A DNA stretch of 64,000 nucleotides, taken from assembly GCA_934149405.1 (NCBI GenBank), contig CAKPEV010000002.1, positions 62,001-126,000 on the forward strand, read 5' to 3'. Below are positions 49,701-57,882 of the stretch, one piece after another. The notes under the pieces are model-generated. The model ran no database searches, was not told the origin of the DNA, and was given only the letters and a program-made list of their open reading frames with translations. Both the position numbers and the translations under genes were made by a program. Each line of letters opens with the position of its first letter. Position 1 is the first letter of the stretch. The stretch comes from an uncultured Clostridia bacterium. Its GTDB lineage: Bacteria; Bacillota; Clostridia; TANB77; UBA1234.

Positions 49701-50129
49701 AGTGGCTCTTGCACAAGACACTGCACAACAACGCATTATTGTAGATGTAATGCATGCAGTACGACAGTCTCTTGCAATACTTCGCAGTGCTCGAAATGTG
49801 ATTCTTATTCAGAGTGTACGGGTTGTTACAACTGCGGATACCATTATACTATATGCTCGAGTTGTGGATACTGTAGTTCTTGTGGATGTAAATGCTCAAG
49901 TGGAGGCTCAGGAGGTAGTTCTGGTGGTGGAGGTGGTTCTACAACAAGTTGTACAGGTTCTTTCGTAGAGACAGGTACAAGTAGATCAAGACATTGTAGT
50001 ACCGGATATTTTACAATAACAACATATACTTGTAGCGTGTGTGGGGCTTCTTATCAGACATCATCAAATTGTGATTTGTGTGGAGTGTCGAATTCATCTG
50101 TAAATGGATCACCTGTACATAATTATTAA
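46755..50129 (+). CDS. large surface protein with pilin-like N-terminus, InlB-type repeats and Cys-rich end
   Basis: 1124 residues. The N-terminus is prepilin-like: MKIRNQQEG, then VTLITVVITIVVVIIIAAI, lacking Glu at +5 (Thr). The middle (about 170-620) holds Ig-like modules (TTPPTRTKPEVVVDG-type joints); MBG-like repeats lie at about 635-800; two InlB B-type repeats follow (about 812-955, FNANGGSV, GYTFAGWYT, LNANGGSV, DFLGWYT). The last 170 residues are Cys-rich, with many CxxC pairs (CKCSNC, CRCNAC, CSKCDSY, CSVCGASY) and a Gly/Ser spacer, like zinc-ribbon arrays. The start ATG follows GGAGG. The C-terminal segment from residue about 950 lies between inverted repeats that could flip in another ending. 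Confidence 0.8.
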   Translation: MKIRNQQEGVTLITVVITIVVVIIIAAIGYTASNTGLEEAVSTKFKQEIAEVKKGVDTQKIINSKKGLDEATLNSSFKKVNVSNPPKNFVSFDAGKATAYLIDLDVIDYTKIKTGQKYKDLQEGDTVTFDKDDVYIYDKKGTVYYVKGISIDGNENVYTIDSREKEGPDVTAENTAGGVISITVIPIKGGEITSVTVEGQMATKESDGVYKFEVVKNGNYTVIATEEGNGATRTTAVVNKLDETDIDGESSKAPTKAIIKINTGEAYTTRQLATLGIDTDAEIMCIKQSKSEDTLDAPSSGDATWRRSADTAALYLSEGLNVVHAWFKNKKNDTVLYQKTSIILDTTPPTRTKPEVVVDGYDFEITAKQIDPAVGSGLKKIEIGYKESTASEYKWFEVEDILNPKITIKNNKPNASYNIKSRAEDNVGHVTESVEHSTGKLNDIPNGIVMEYSPTTGWTNLSTVVITYPERAMDDDFERWYRLAEGEWKEATARVEKLYIEDNMKIDAVVVKKTDTETLFGEIKSLTIENIDVIEPKVENVKLNLSNVPTNFDFGGTAIIRDDESGLFAYAIVNSENNPEKWTPLNETLKEKEITFGVKVDTPNYIWVRDIAGNTAKEYINVEAKDITTSNVKVELTKDNYEYTGQEIQAEILVKDEDENVTLKKDVHYTITYENNINVGTATAIITGRRAYNGTRKITFSIVAAKPTITLDDTSYVYDRNTKSIKSATVTGTPNGTTPTGVITYTYYTSEKVDDPNNRTTSANGAASVGGAPSKVGTYYVVAEIAAHGNYLAATSNTAILTIQPCAVTVTFNANGGSVGTNTKTVYYDETYGDLPTATRTGYTFAGWYTSSTGGTRVTNTSTVTNSNAHTLYAHWTANQYTVTLNANGGSVSTSTITVTYDSTYGTLPNPSRSNYDFLGWYTATSGGIQVKSSTVVKITANQTLYAQWVAKYDCKCSNCTNKVSTYNSYCSTCSSYSKCSSSGSCTRHCTTTHYCRCNACSTTVSCNTSQCSKCDSYSECTGCYNCGYHYTICSSCGYCSSCGCKCSSGGSGGSSGGGGGSTTSCTGSFVETGTSRSRHCSTGYFTITTYTCSVCGASYQTSSNCDLCGVSNSSVNGSPVHNY
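49526..49602 (+). repeat. inverted repeat, left copy, inside surface-protein gene
   Basis: 77 bp that pair with 51126-51202 in opposite orientation with three mismatches; the core 49541-49585 is identical over 45 bp. Encodes the end of the second InlB repeat (VKSSTVVKITANQTLYAQW). Confidence 0.95.
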
Positions 50130-50243
50130 AAATAGAACGTTTAATGTAAACGTGTTTGGAATTACTGAAAAGTTAAATAAAAAATATAATGTAGAGAACA
50201 CATAAGAGTTATAATTATTTTCTAAGAATATATTCCATATTCA

Positions 50244-50272
50244 TAATTCCTCCCAGTATAACTGGGGGGAAT
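50244..50272. terminator. hairpin between convergent C-terminal cassettes
   Basis: AATTCCTCCCAGT / ACTGGGGGGAATT stem, roughly central in the segment bounded by the inverted repeats, so it could end transcripts in either orientation. Confidence 0.7.
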
Positions 50273-50331
50273 TATTTATAATATATGAGATTAGAATATG
50301 CTAGGTTATTATTAATAGAATTTAGATTTGT

Positions 50332-51216
50332 TTAATCATGTTGTGAAGTATATCCATGCGCACAATGCTGAGTTGATGACTCGCTAAATGTTTTTGAACA
50401 AGTATTACATTTGTAGATATTTCCATTTCCGTTACAATCTATACAACTCTCCAAGTGATAATGGAAATCTGGATAACAACTGAGTTCACTTTCTCCTCTT
50501 GCAATACTATCGGTCACTTCATCAATTTCATCAGAATCTAACTGAAATTTTTTTTCTAAATATACAGATGATTCTTCTAATGTATCCGAATTATCTAGTT
50601 TTGTACCAAATCTATAAATGCCATTTCCACAATTAATATGTAAAAACCACTCAAAATAGTTATGACAACTAGCACAATAACTTGTTACTATTGAATTTAC
50701 ATATCCACATCCACCAGGACAAAAATAAGATAATTTTTGTTTATTGTTGAAAGAATCAAATCTACAGTATCCGTGCCCAGTGCCTATGCAATTCGTACAA
50801 GTAGATTTTTTTACAGATCCATTACAGCCATTTCCACTACAATAAGTCCTGACGCTAGCCGAACTACTTTGAGCTGTTTCCATTCCGTCACTAACAGACA
50901 CATAATAGTTATAACCTGTATACTCACTTAATCCTGTCACAGTTAATTTAGTTGATGTTCCTGATGTAGTCGATGCTGACGTACTTTTTAAGGTGCCATT
51001 CACATATAATTTATATATCAAATTATCCCCGTTTAAGTCTGTAGATACAGCATTCACTGTAAATGAATTTGTAGTTTTACTGTCTAAAGTTACATTAGGG
51101 ATATTAGGTGCAACATTTGAAACTTCCCATTGTGCATACAACGTCTGATTTGCCGTTATCTTCACAACCGTTGATGACTTAACTTGTGTTCCTCCTGATG
51201 TTGGAATACCACAAAA
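50332..51216 (-). pseudogene. silent alternative C-terminal cassette of the surface protein
   Basis: Open on the minus strand from 51216 with no start codon or ribosome site. Begins with the same InlB-repeat end as the plus gene (VKSSTVVKITANQTLYAQW), then diverges: a fibronectin-III-like domain (VAPNIPNVTLDSKT, LTVTGLSEYTGYNYYVSVSDG), then a Cys-rich region with CTNCIGTGHG, CPGGCGYV, CASC, CIDCNGNGNIYKCNTC. It ends with a Ser/His-rich tail, as does the plus gene. Just upstream of 51216 the similarity to the plus gene fades quickly. Read as a stored ending that would be joined to the expressed gene by inversion; a dead, partly deleted paralogue is the alternative. Confidence 0.75.
51126..51202 (-). 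repeat. inverted repeat, right copy, at head of silent cassette
   Basis: Opposite-orientation partner of 49526-49602; the perfect core is 51143-51187. The two copies enclose 1,523 bp (49603-51125). Confidence 0.95.
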
Positions 51217-51302
51217 TCATTGTAAAAAATCACATTTTATTGATAATAATTTCTAATATGTGTATAATAATTTAGAAAAGTAAAATGTTAGGAGGTATAA
51301 TT

Positions 51303-52718
51303 ATGGCAGAAACAAAAACAGCAGGTCAAAAACTTAAAGATGAGCTTTTGATGAATGATAAAAATGGTTGGGAGGAGCTTTCAGAAAAAGAGAAGAAAGA
51401 GATTTTATCTTTTAATGATGGCTATATAAACTTCTTAAATAAAGGTAAAACAGAAAGAGAATGTGTTAAAGAGGCTAAAGAGATTGCAGAGGAAAACGGC
51501 TTTAAAGAAATCAGCAAAGTTAAAAAACTAAAAGCTGGCGATAAAGTATATGAAATAAATCGTGGCAAAAATATCGTGCTTGCAGTAATTGGTGAAGAGC
51601 CAATTGAAAATGGAATGAAAGTTGTTGGTGCGCACATTGACTCACCAAGATTAGATTTAAAACCAAATCCACTATATGAAGATAATGGATTTGCATATTT
51701 TAAAACTCACTATTATGGTGGAATCAAAAAATATCAATGGGTTACAATGCCACTTGCAATACATGGCGTTATTGCTTTAAAGAATGGAAAAAATGTTGAA
51801 GTAAACATTGGTAACGAAGAAGATGATTTAACATTTGTTATAACAGACTTACTTCCACACATGGCTAGAAAACAAATGGAGAAAAAGTTGTCTGAAGGTA
51901 TCGAAGGAGAAGATTTAAATCTTCTAATAGGTAGCATTCCATTTAATGATGAAAAAGTTTCAGAGAAAGTTAAACTAAATGTTATGAAACTTTTAAATGA
52001 AAAATATGGAATAGTTGAAAAAGATTTTATAAGCGCAGAGCTTGAAATTGTTCCTGCATTTAATGCAAAGAGCTTAGGCTTTGACAGAAGCATGGTTGCG
52101 GGTTATGGACAAGATGATAAAGTATGTGCATATACATCTTTAAAAGCAATTTGTGAAGTTGAAAATCCAAAGAAAACAGCAGTATGTATTTTAGTAGATA
52201 AAGAAGAAATCGGAAGTGTTGGAAACACAGGAATGGAAGCAAGAGCATTCGAAAACTTCGTTCTTGAAATGATTGCTTTAAGAGGAGAAGAAAAAACACC
52301 AAATACAATAGCAAAAGCACTTGCAAATTCAAAGATGTTATCTGCAGATGTTGATGGAGCATTTGATCCAATTTATGCATCAGTAGCAGAAAAGAGAAAC
52401 TCTTCATTCTTTGGAATGGGTGTAGGACTAAACAAATATACAGGAGCTAGAGGAAAATCTGGAGCAAACGATGCAAATGCTGAATATGTAGCTGAGCTTA
52501 GAAAATTGTTTGATGATAACAAAGTAAGATTCCAAATAAGTGAACTTGGAAAGGTAGACGAAGGTGGCGGTGGAACAATCGCATATATCCTAGCAAACAA
52601 AGGAATGGATGTTATAGATTGCGGAACACCAGTACTATCAATGCATTCACCATATGAAGTAACAAGTAAATTCGATGTATATATGTCTTACAGGGCGTAT
52701 AAAGTTTTTATGGAATAA
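51303..52718 (+). CDS. M18 family aminopeptidase
   Basis: 471 residues. Zinc aminopeptidase of the aspartyl aminopeptidase/Ape1 family: VVGAHIDSPRLDLKPNPLYED (metal His), AGYGQDDKVCAYTSL, DKEEIGSVGNTGMEAR (catalytic Glu and metal Glu), and the C-terminal metal His in SMHSPYEV. Cytosolic and dodecameric in the family. The start is ATG 51303, 6 bp after GGAGGT. It starts about 100 bp beyond the right inverted repeat and is probably monocistronic. Confidence 0.92.
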   Translation: MAETKTAGQKLKDELLMNDKNGWEELSEKEKKEILSFNDGYINFLNKGKTERECVKEAKEIAEENGFKEISKVKKLKAGDKVYEINRGKNIVLAVIGEEPIENGMKVVGAHIDSPRLDLKPNPLYEDNGFAYFKTHYYGGIKKYQWVTMPLAIHGVIALKNGKNVEVNIGNEEDDLTFVITDLLPHMARKQMEKKLSEGIEGEDLNLLIGSIPFNDEKVSEKVKLNVMKLLNEKYGIVEKDFISAELEIVPAFNAKSLGFDRSMVAGYGQDDKVCAYTSLKAICEVENPKKTAVCILVDKEEIGSVGNTGMEARAFENFVLEMIALRGEEKTPNTIAKALANSKMLSADVDGAFDPIYASVAEKRNSSFFGMGVGLNKYTGARGKSGANDANAEYVAELRKLFDDNKVRFQISELGKVDEGGGGTIAYILANKGMDVIDCGTPVLSMHSPYEVTSKFDVYMSYRAYKVFME

Positions 52719-52821
52719 TTTAAAATATGTAGTATAATGAGGGAAAGAAAAATCTTTCTCTCATTTTTTGTATCTTGAAAGCGAAAAAACAATTATTTGA
52801 GAGAAAATGAGGTGATAGAGA

Positions 52822-53160
52822 TTGAGTATGGATATTAAATATAGAAAAGCTTTTGCAGAAGTGTTAGATGTATTAGAACACACAGATAGAACACTAGTTA
52901 GAAAAATCCCGAGAGAATTCATGGAATTTTTAAGACAAAACGCAGATATGACACATGAGGTTATGTTCGATAGTTCAAAAAAATTAAAGGAACAAGCAAT
53001 TAGTAAAGAGGCAAAAGAAATTCTTGCAATGCTATATAATGAGTATATTTGCAAAGATGAAACTGAAGAAAAAGTGCTAAATACAAAAAGCAATCTACAA
53101 GAAAATGCAAAAGAGAAGCTCTTAAGTATATTTAAAAGCAAAACGGGTGGTGAAAAATAG
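52822..53160 (+). CDS. hypothetical helical protein upstream of the amidoligase gene
   Basis: 112 residues, highly charged, predicted all-helical, no signal or membrane segment. KYRKAFAEVLDVLEHTDRTLVRKIPREFMEF is its clearest stretch (here broken only for reference), followed by KEAKEILAMLYNEYICK. Not assigned to a family. The start is TTG 52822, 6 bp after GAGGTGA; ATG 52828 is possible. Its TAG stop is immediately followed by the ATG of the amidoligase gene, so the two are translationally coupled and probably work together. Confidence 0.6.
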   Translation: MSMDIKYRKAFAEVLDVLEHTDRTLVRKIPREFMEFLRQNADMTHEVMFDSSKKLKEQAISKEAKEILAMLYNEYICKDETEEKVLNTKSNLQENAKEKLLSIFKSKTGGEK

Positions 53161-55102
53161 ATGAGAGCACTAACAAATTCAGAAAAATCATATAATAACT
53201 TACTTAGTAGAGTTTCCGAGATAAAATTTTACGTTCAAACAACTTGTGATAGGCGAGACGAAAATTATTATAATAAGCTTTTTCTAAAGGCATTAGTAGA
53301 ACAAGATCCTTATGCTTTGAATGAGTATTCAAAAATACAAGAGATTATTTCAATGCCAAAAGAAGAAAGAACAAAATTATTAGAGTATGATGAAAATGGA
53401 GAATTAAAAATACAAAAATATGGATTGAGTGAGCATTCAAAAATATATGTATTATCAAGATATTTGGATATAAAAGAATTATTAAAAATAGAAAGTAGTG
53501 CAGATAAATTTAAAAAGCTAAGAATGTTTGGAGTTCCAGAAACAGAAATACTAAAAATTATATGTGATGAAAAAAATAGGAATCTACAAGAATTTATTTT
53601 AAAAACAGAATTAGAAGATTCTCATGAAGGAATATTACCAGTAGTAAACTTTATTTTTAAGGATAAGGAAAATGTGCGAAAATTATTATTTTTAACTGAT
53701 GCTTGTTCTATAGACATACTAAAAAATATAATAGATGAAAAATATGGAAAACTAAATGGAGAAGAAGCGGACTTAATTATACTAAATTCAACAGAGGATA
53801 AAATTGAAAACATACTCAAAGATTTGAGATTATTTGTGCGGAAACCCAAAATTGCGTGAAGAAATATTAAAAAAATATGCGATAATAAAAAATTTAACTA
53901 ACTCTAATGGAAAACTAAATTCTCAAGAGCGTGTATATATGCCAAATCAAATGACGCTTGGCGTAGAACTTGAAATTGTTGGACCCGCAAGTAGTTATTT
54001 ATATGACATATCAATAAATGGATTTAGTGGGGACTGCGACAATACAATACAAGATGAAAAATATCCGGGAATAGAAATAACTTCGCCAATACTTGAAGGC
54101 AATAATATAGATGATGCGTTAGCTGTGGCAGAGCAGTTGACTATGCTTGGCGAATATACCAATAAAAGCTGTGGAGGGCATATACACATTGGAGCAAATT
54201 ATTTAGAGGTAAGAGATGATTTCCAAAAAGTGAATGAAGAAGCTACAAAGTTTACGTGGAAGTCTTTGCTAGAAATGTGGAAGAGTAATGAGAAAATTAT
54301 GTATAAAATCACGAATCGTGCGGGTGAAGAGCACAGAGGAATTGAATTTGCAAAACCGATAGCTCCTAAAATAGAAGAAATGTTAGCATACGACGACACA
54401 CCGATGAATGCTTATGATTACAAAAAAATGATTAAAAAAGTACAAGCAGAAAAAGAACCATATGAAAGTGAGAGATTTTTTTCGATAAATTTCACTAACC
54501 TAAATGAGGGGAAAAACACGCTTGAATTTAGGCTTGCAAATGGAACGATAGAGCCAAGCGAACTGAAGGCGAATATAGAACTTTTTATAGCATTTGTTGA
54601 TATATCAAAAAGAATCGGAATAGTAAGATATAAAGAAAAAAACAAATCAAAACTTACAAAAAATGAAGAAGAGTTGTTAGAAAAATACAAAGAAATTTGT
54701 GTAGAAGGTAACATGAGTGAAGAAGAACAAAAGGATAAACTTTTGGAAATGATGTTTGATAGCGATAAAAGTCGAATATATAATGAAAGATATGAAAAAA
54801 GCACATTTAATTTAGAAGAAGAAAAGCAAAAATTAGAACGTGAATCAAAAGCTACTTCAAATGAATATGGCGCACAATTATCAGATGAAGAGATGCAAAA
54901 GTTGAAGGAGTATAAGAGAAATAACGAAATAAAAGAAGAAGTAGAATTTGATATGGATGATTTGGAAGAGTTGACAGCCGAAATACCAGAAGAAAGAGTA
55001 AAAACATTCATAAACTACTGGATAAATCAAATAAGACGTTGGAGACATAATCGTAGAGTAGAAGAAAGTCAAAAGCCAAACGAGGATGATATAGAAAGAT
55101 AA
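53161..55102 (+). CDS. amidoligase-domain protein (Amidoligase_2-like), needs +1 shift
   Basis: 646 residues when read through the CGG at 53839-53841. The N-terminal half (about 1-225) is helical and unassigned. The C-terminal half holds an Amidoligase_2-type COOH-NH2 ligase core: TLGVELEIVGP, CGGHIHIGANYL, RGIEFAKPIAP, and FSINFTNLNEGKNTLEFRL. The family shares the glutamine-synthetase fold and joins a carboxylate to an amine using ATP; substrates are mostly unknown. The C-terminal tail (about 560-646) is very acidic and coiled. Coupled to the small upstream gene. No obvious peptide-precursor gene lies near. Confidence 0.75.
53836..53842 (+). other. CGG +1 frameshift site in amidoligase gene
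   Basis: GTG-CGG-A. The zero frame reaches TGA after five more sense codons. Skipping the C gives GTG-GGA (Val-Gly), and the reading frame stays open for 420 codons through the amidoligase core. The only one of the five sites not preceded by Leu. Confidence 0.8.
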
Positions 55103-55201
55103 AAATCCCCATGTTAATCTTGACTTTTTAACCAATAATATATATCATAATTGTGTACGGAGGAACGGCTTTCAAGGAAGCCACTAGAATGGAGGATATT
55201 T

Positions 55202-55996
55202 ATGGGAGAAGTAATTGTAATAACATCTGGAAAGGGTGGCGTTGGTAAAACAACAAGTGCTGCAAATTTAGGAACTGCACTTACTATGATGGGAAAAAAG
55301 GTTGCTTTAGTAGACACAGATATAGGTCTTAGAAACTTAGACGTTGTAATGGGCTTAGAAAATAGAATTGTCTATGATATAGTTGATGTTGTCGAAGAAA
55401 ACTGCAAGCTAAAACAAGCGCTAATAAAGGATAGAAGATATGAGGGTCTATTCTTGCTTCCTGCTGCTCAAACAAGAGATAAAAATGCCGTTAACGAAGA
55501 ACAAATGAAGAAAATTTGCGAAGATTTAAAAATCGAGTTCGATTATGTTATTATAGACTGCCCAGCTGGAATAGAGCAAGGTTTCAAGAATGCCATTGCT
55601 GGTGCAGACAGAGCATTGGTTGTTACTACTCCAGAAGTATCAGCCGTTAGAGATGCAGACAGAATAGTTGGACTACTTGAGTCAAGTAGCCTTCCAAAGC
55701 CACAACTTATTTTAAATAGGATAAGAACAAAAATGGTTAGAAAAGGCGAAATGATGGACGCAAATGATATCGTAGAGCTATTATCTATAAAATTGATTGG
55801 TGCAATACCAGATGACGAGAATGTTATAATTCAAACTAACAAGGGTGAACCATCTGTAACAAACGCAAAATCAATGTCAGGAAGAGCATACATGGAGACA
55901 GCAAGAAGAATTTTAGGAGAAGACCTAGAAGTAACAATACCAGGAAAAGAAGAAGGAGCTTGGAAAAAGTTTAAAGCATTTTGGACAAAACATTAA
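55202..55996 (+). CDS. minD: septum site-determining ATPase MinD
   Basis: 264 residues. Deviant Walker A GKGGVGKTTSAANL near residue 10, ALVDTDIGLRNLD, DYVIIDCPAGIEQGF, and a C-terminal amphipathic membrane helix (WKKFKAFWTKH). The start ATG 55202 follows GGAGG; earlier in-frame starts lack a site. Followed by minE 47 bp later. MinC is not seen here and may lie elsewhere. Confidence 0.96.
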   Translation: MGEVIVITSGKGGVGKTTSAANLGTALTMMGKKVALVDTDIGLRNLDVVMGLENRIVYDIVDVVEENCKLKQALIKDRRYEGLFLLPAAQTRDKNAVNEEQMKKICEDLKIEFDYVIIDCPAGIEQGFKNAIAGADRALVVTTPEVSAVRDADRIVGLLESSSLPKPQLILNRIRTKMVRKGEMMDANDIVELLSIKLIGAIPDDENVIIQTNKGEPSVTNAKSMSGRAYMETARRILGEDLEVTIPGKEEGAWKKFKAFWTKH

Positions 55997-56043
55997 AAGC
56001 CGGTTAGATTGACTTGAATGTATAAGATTAGGAGGCACATATT

Positions 56044-56661
56044 ATGGAATTGAGGGAAGTTTTTGAGCCAGTTTTAAACTTTATTAAAAATTTTCAAAAG
56101 AAAGATAAAGAAATAACATCTAAACAAGCGGCAAAAGATAGATTAAAATTGGTTCTTATGCAAGATAGGGCAAGCGTTTCACCAGATTTCTTTGAAATGA
56201 TGAAAAAAGAAATAATAGATGTAATAAAGAAATACATAGAAATAGACGAAGAATCTTTGGAAGTGGAACTTACAAGAGGAGTTGAAGTTGGGCTTGAAGG
56301 ACCAGCTTTGTACGCAAACATACCTATAAAAAATGTAAAGCCAGTAGCTCCTAAGAGTGAGAACGATGAAGAAGAGAATACACCAACAGTGATGACAGAG
56401 CAACAGGCAGAAGAAGTTGCAGAAAAACTTTTAAATCATGCTGAACAAATAATGAATAAAGCAAAAGACGAAGGAAAAATTTCAGAGGAAGTTGAAATTA
56501 AAGAAGAAATTAAGGTGGAAGAAGACAAACCAAAAGAAGAAGTAGAAGAACCAAAAAAGCAAATAGAAAAGAAAGCTACAAAGACTACAAGAAAAACAAC
56601 ATCAAAAACAGCATCAAAAAAGACTACAGCTTCGAAAACAAAAAAAGAAACTAAAAAATAA
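56044..56661 (+). CDS. minE: MinE with long acidic and Lys/Thr-rich C-terminal extension
   Basis: 205 residues where MinE is normally about 85-100. Residues about 1-100 are MinE: the N-terminal membrane-binding segment, SKQAAKDRLKLVLMQDRAS (MinD-activating helix), SPDFFEMMKKEIIDVIKKYI, and the dimer strand LEVELTR. Residues about 105-170 are acidic (Glu-rich), and 172-205 are Lys/Thr/Ala/Ser-rich (KATKTTRKTTSKTASKKTT), resembling the tails of bacterial histone H1-like proteins. The start ATG follows TAGGAGG. In an operon with minD. The tail may bind DNA or the nucleoid. Confidence 0.85.
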   Translation: MELREVFEPVLNFIKNFQKKDKEITSKQAAKDRLKLVLMQDRASVSPDFFEMMKKEIIDVIKKYIEIDEESLEVELTRGVEVGLEGPALYANIPIKNVKPVAPKSENDEEENTPTVMTEQQAEEVAEKLLNHAEQIMNKAKDEGKISEEVEIKEEIKVEEDKPKEEVEEPKKQIEKKATKTTRKTTSKTASKKTTASKTKKETKK

Positions 56662-56728
56662 AACATGCCCATATATAGCGAATTTCAGCAGGTATATGGG
56701 CTTTTGTTATATAGAAGGAGGCAGATAT

Positions 56729-57830
56729 TTGAAAAAAATCTTAAAGTCACTAGATTATATGATAATAATAATTTCAATTTTATTGTTTGGAATAGGAATA
56801 ATTGCACTATATAGTGCAAATGGTGGAGTTGACGGCGATACGTCAGAAGTTACAAAGCAGATAGTATGGTTTCTGGTAGGAATTGCAGGAATGGTAGTTG
56901 TATTAATGATAGATTATGATTTACTTGGAAAACTGTGGATACCAATATATATATTAACCATACTGAGTCTCATTGCTGTTTTATTTACACCTCCTATAAA
57001 TGGGGCTACTAGTTGGTTTCAATTTGGAGGTGTGAGCATTCAGCCGGGTGAGATTGCAAAGATAACTTTGATAATAGGCTTACGGTAAGTTACTACAGTA
57101 TTTTAAAGCAAAGAAAACGTTAAATAAACCATTATCCGTTCTTGCTATTTTGATGTATGTTGCAATCCCATGTGTTTTGCTTGCAATGCAACCGGATTAT
57201 GGAACTGCAATGGTATTCTTGGTTGTATCTGCGTTAATGATATTTATTGCAGGAATTAATATTTGGTATGTTGTTGGGGCAATAGTTACAGTGGCTGTAA
57301 GTGTATTTTTAGCATATCAGTATGTGCTTCCAGATTACGCTAAGAACAGAATAACCGTATTCTTAAATCCCGAGATGGATCCAAGCGGTGCTGGATATAA
57401 TATAATTCAATCGCAATTAGCTGTTGGCTCTGGACAAACTTGGGGAATGGGACTTTTTAATGGAAATCAAACACAACTTGGATATTTACCAATGAAAACA
57501 ACAGATTTTATTTTTGCTGTAATAAGTGAAGAAATGGGCTTTGTTGTTTCTAGCTTAGTTGTTGCATTATTTGTACTATTAATATGTAAGAGTATATATG
57601 TTGGTAAAACAGCTAAAGATGATTATGGCGCATTAATTGCAGTTGGTGTTGCCGGAATGTTTCTAGCCCACTTTTTAGAGAATGTAGGAATGAATATTGG
57701 ACTTATGCCAATAACGGGAATTCCTTTACCATTCATAAGTTATGGCGGAAGTGCCATGTTAACAAACTTTGCGGGGCTTGGCTTATTACTTAGTGTTAGC
57801 GGAAGAAGAAATAAGAAAATGTTTGAATAA
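56729..57830 (+). CDS. rodA: SEDS peptidoglycan polymerase RodA, needs +1 shift
   Basis: 366 residues when read through the CGG at 57083-57085. About ten membrane segments. Family motifs: GIIALYSANGG near the start, ATSWFQFGGVSIQPGEIAKITLI before the site, PDYGTAMVF, and after it AKNRITVFLNPEMDPSGAGYN, SGQTWGMGLF, TDFIFAVISEEMGF, and GITGIPLPFISYGGSAML-type ending. Polymerises lipid II for elongation with a class B PBP and MreBCD. The start is TTG 56729, 7 bp after GAAGGAGG. RodA rather than FtsW is favoured by the minDE/mreBCD context. Confidence 0.9.
57080..57086 (+). other. CGG +1 frameshift site in rodA
   Basis: TTA-CGG-TAA. The next zero-frame codon is a stop. Skipping the C gives TTA-GGT-AAG (Leu-Gly-Lys), and the SEDS protein continues. 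The only site where the fourth base is T. Confidence 0.87.
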
Positions 57831-57882
57831 AGGTTTATAGATTTATCCTTCAAAATCTAAATAAATTAATTAGGAAATAAGA

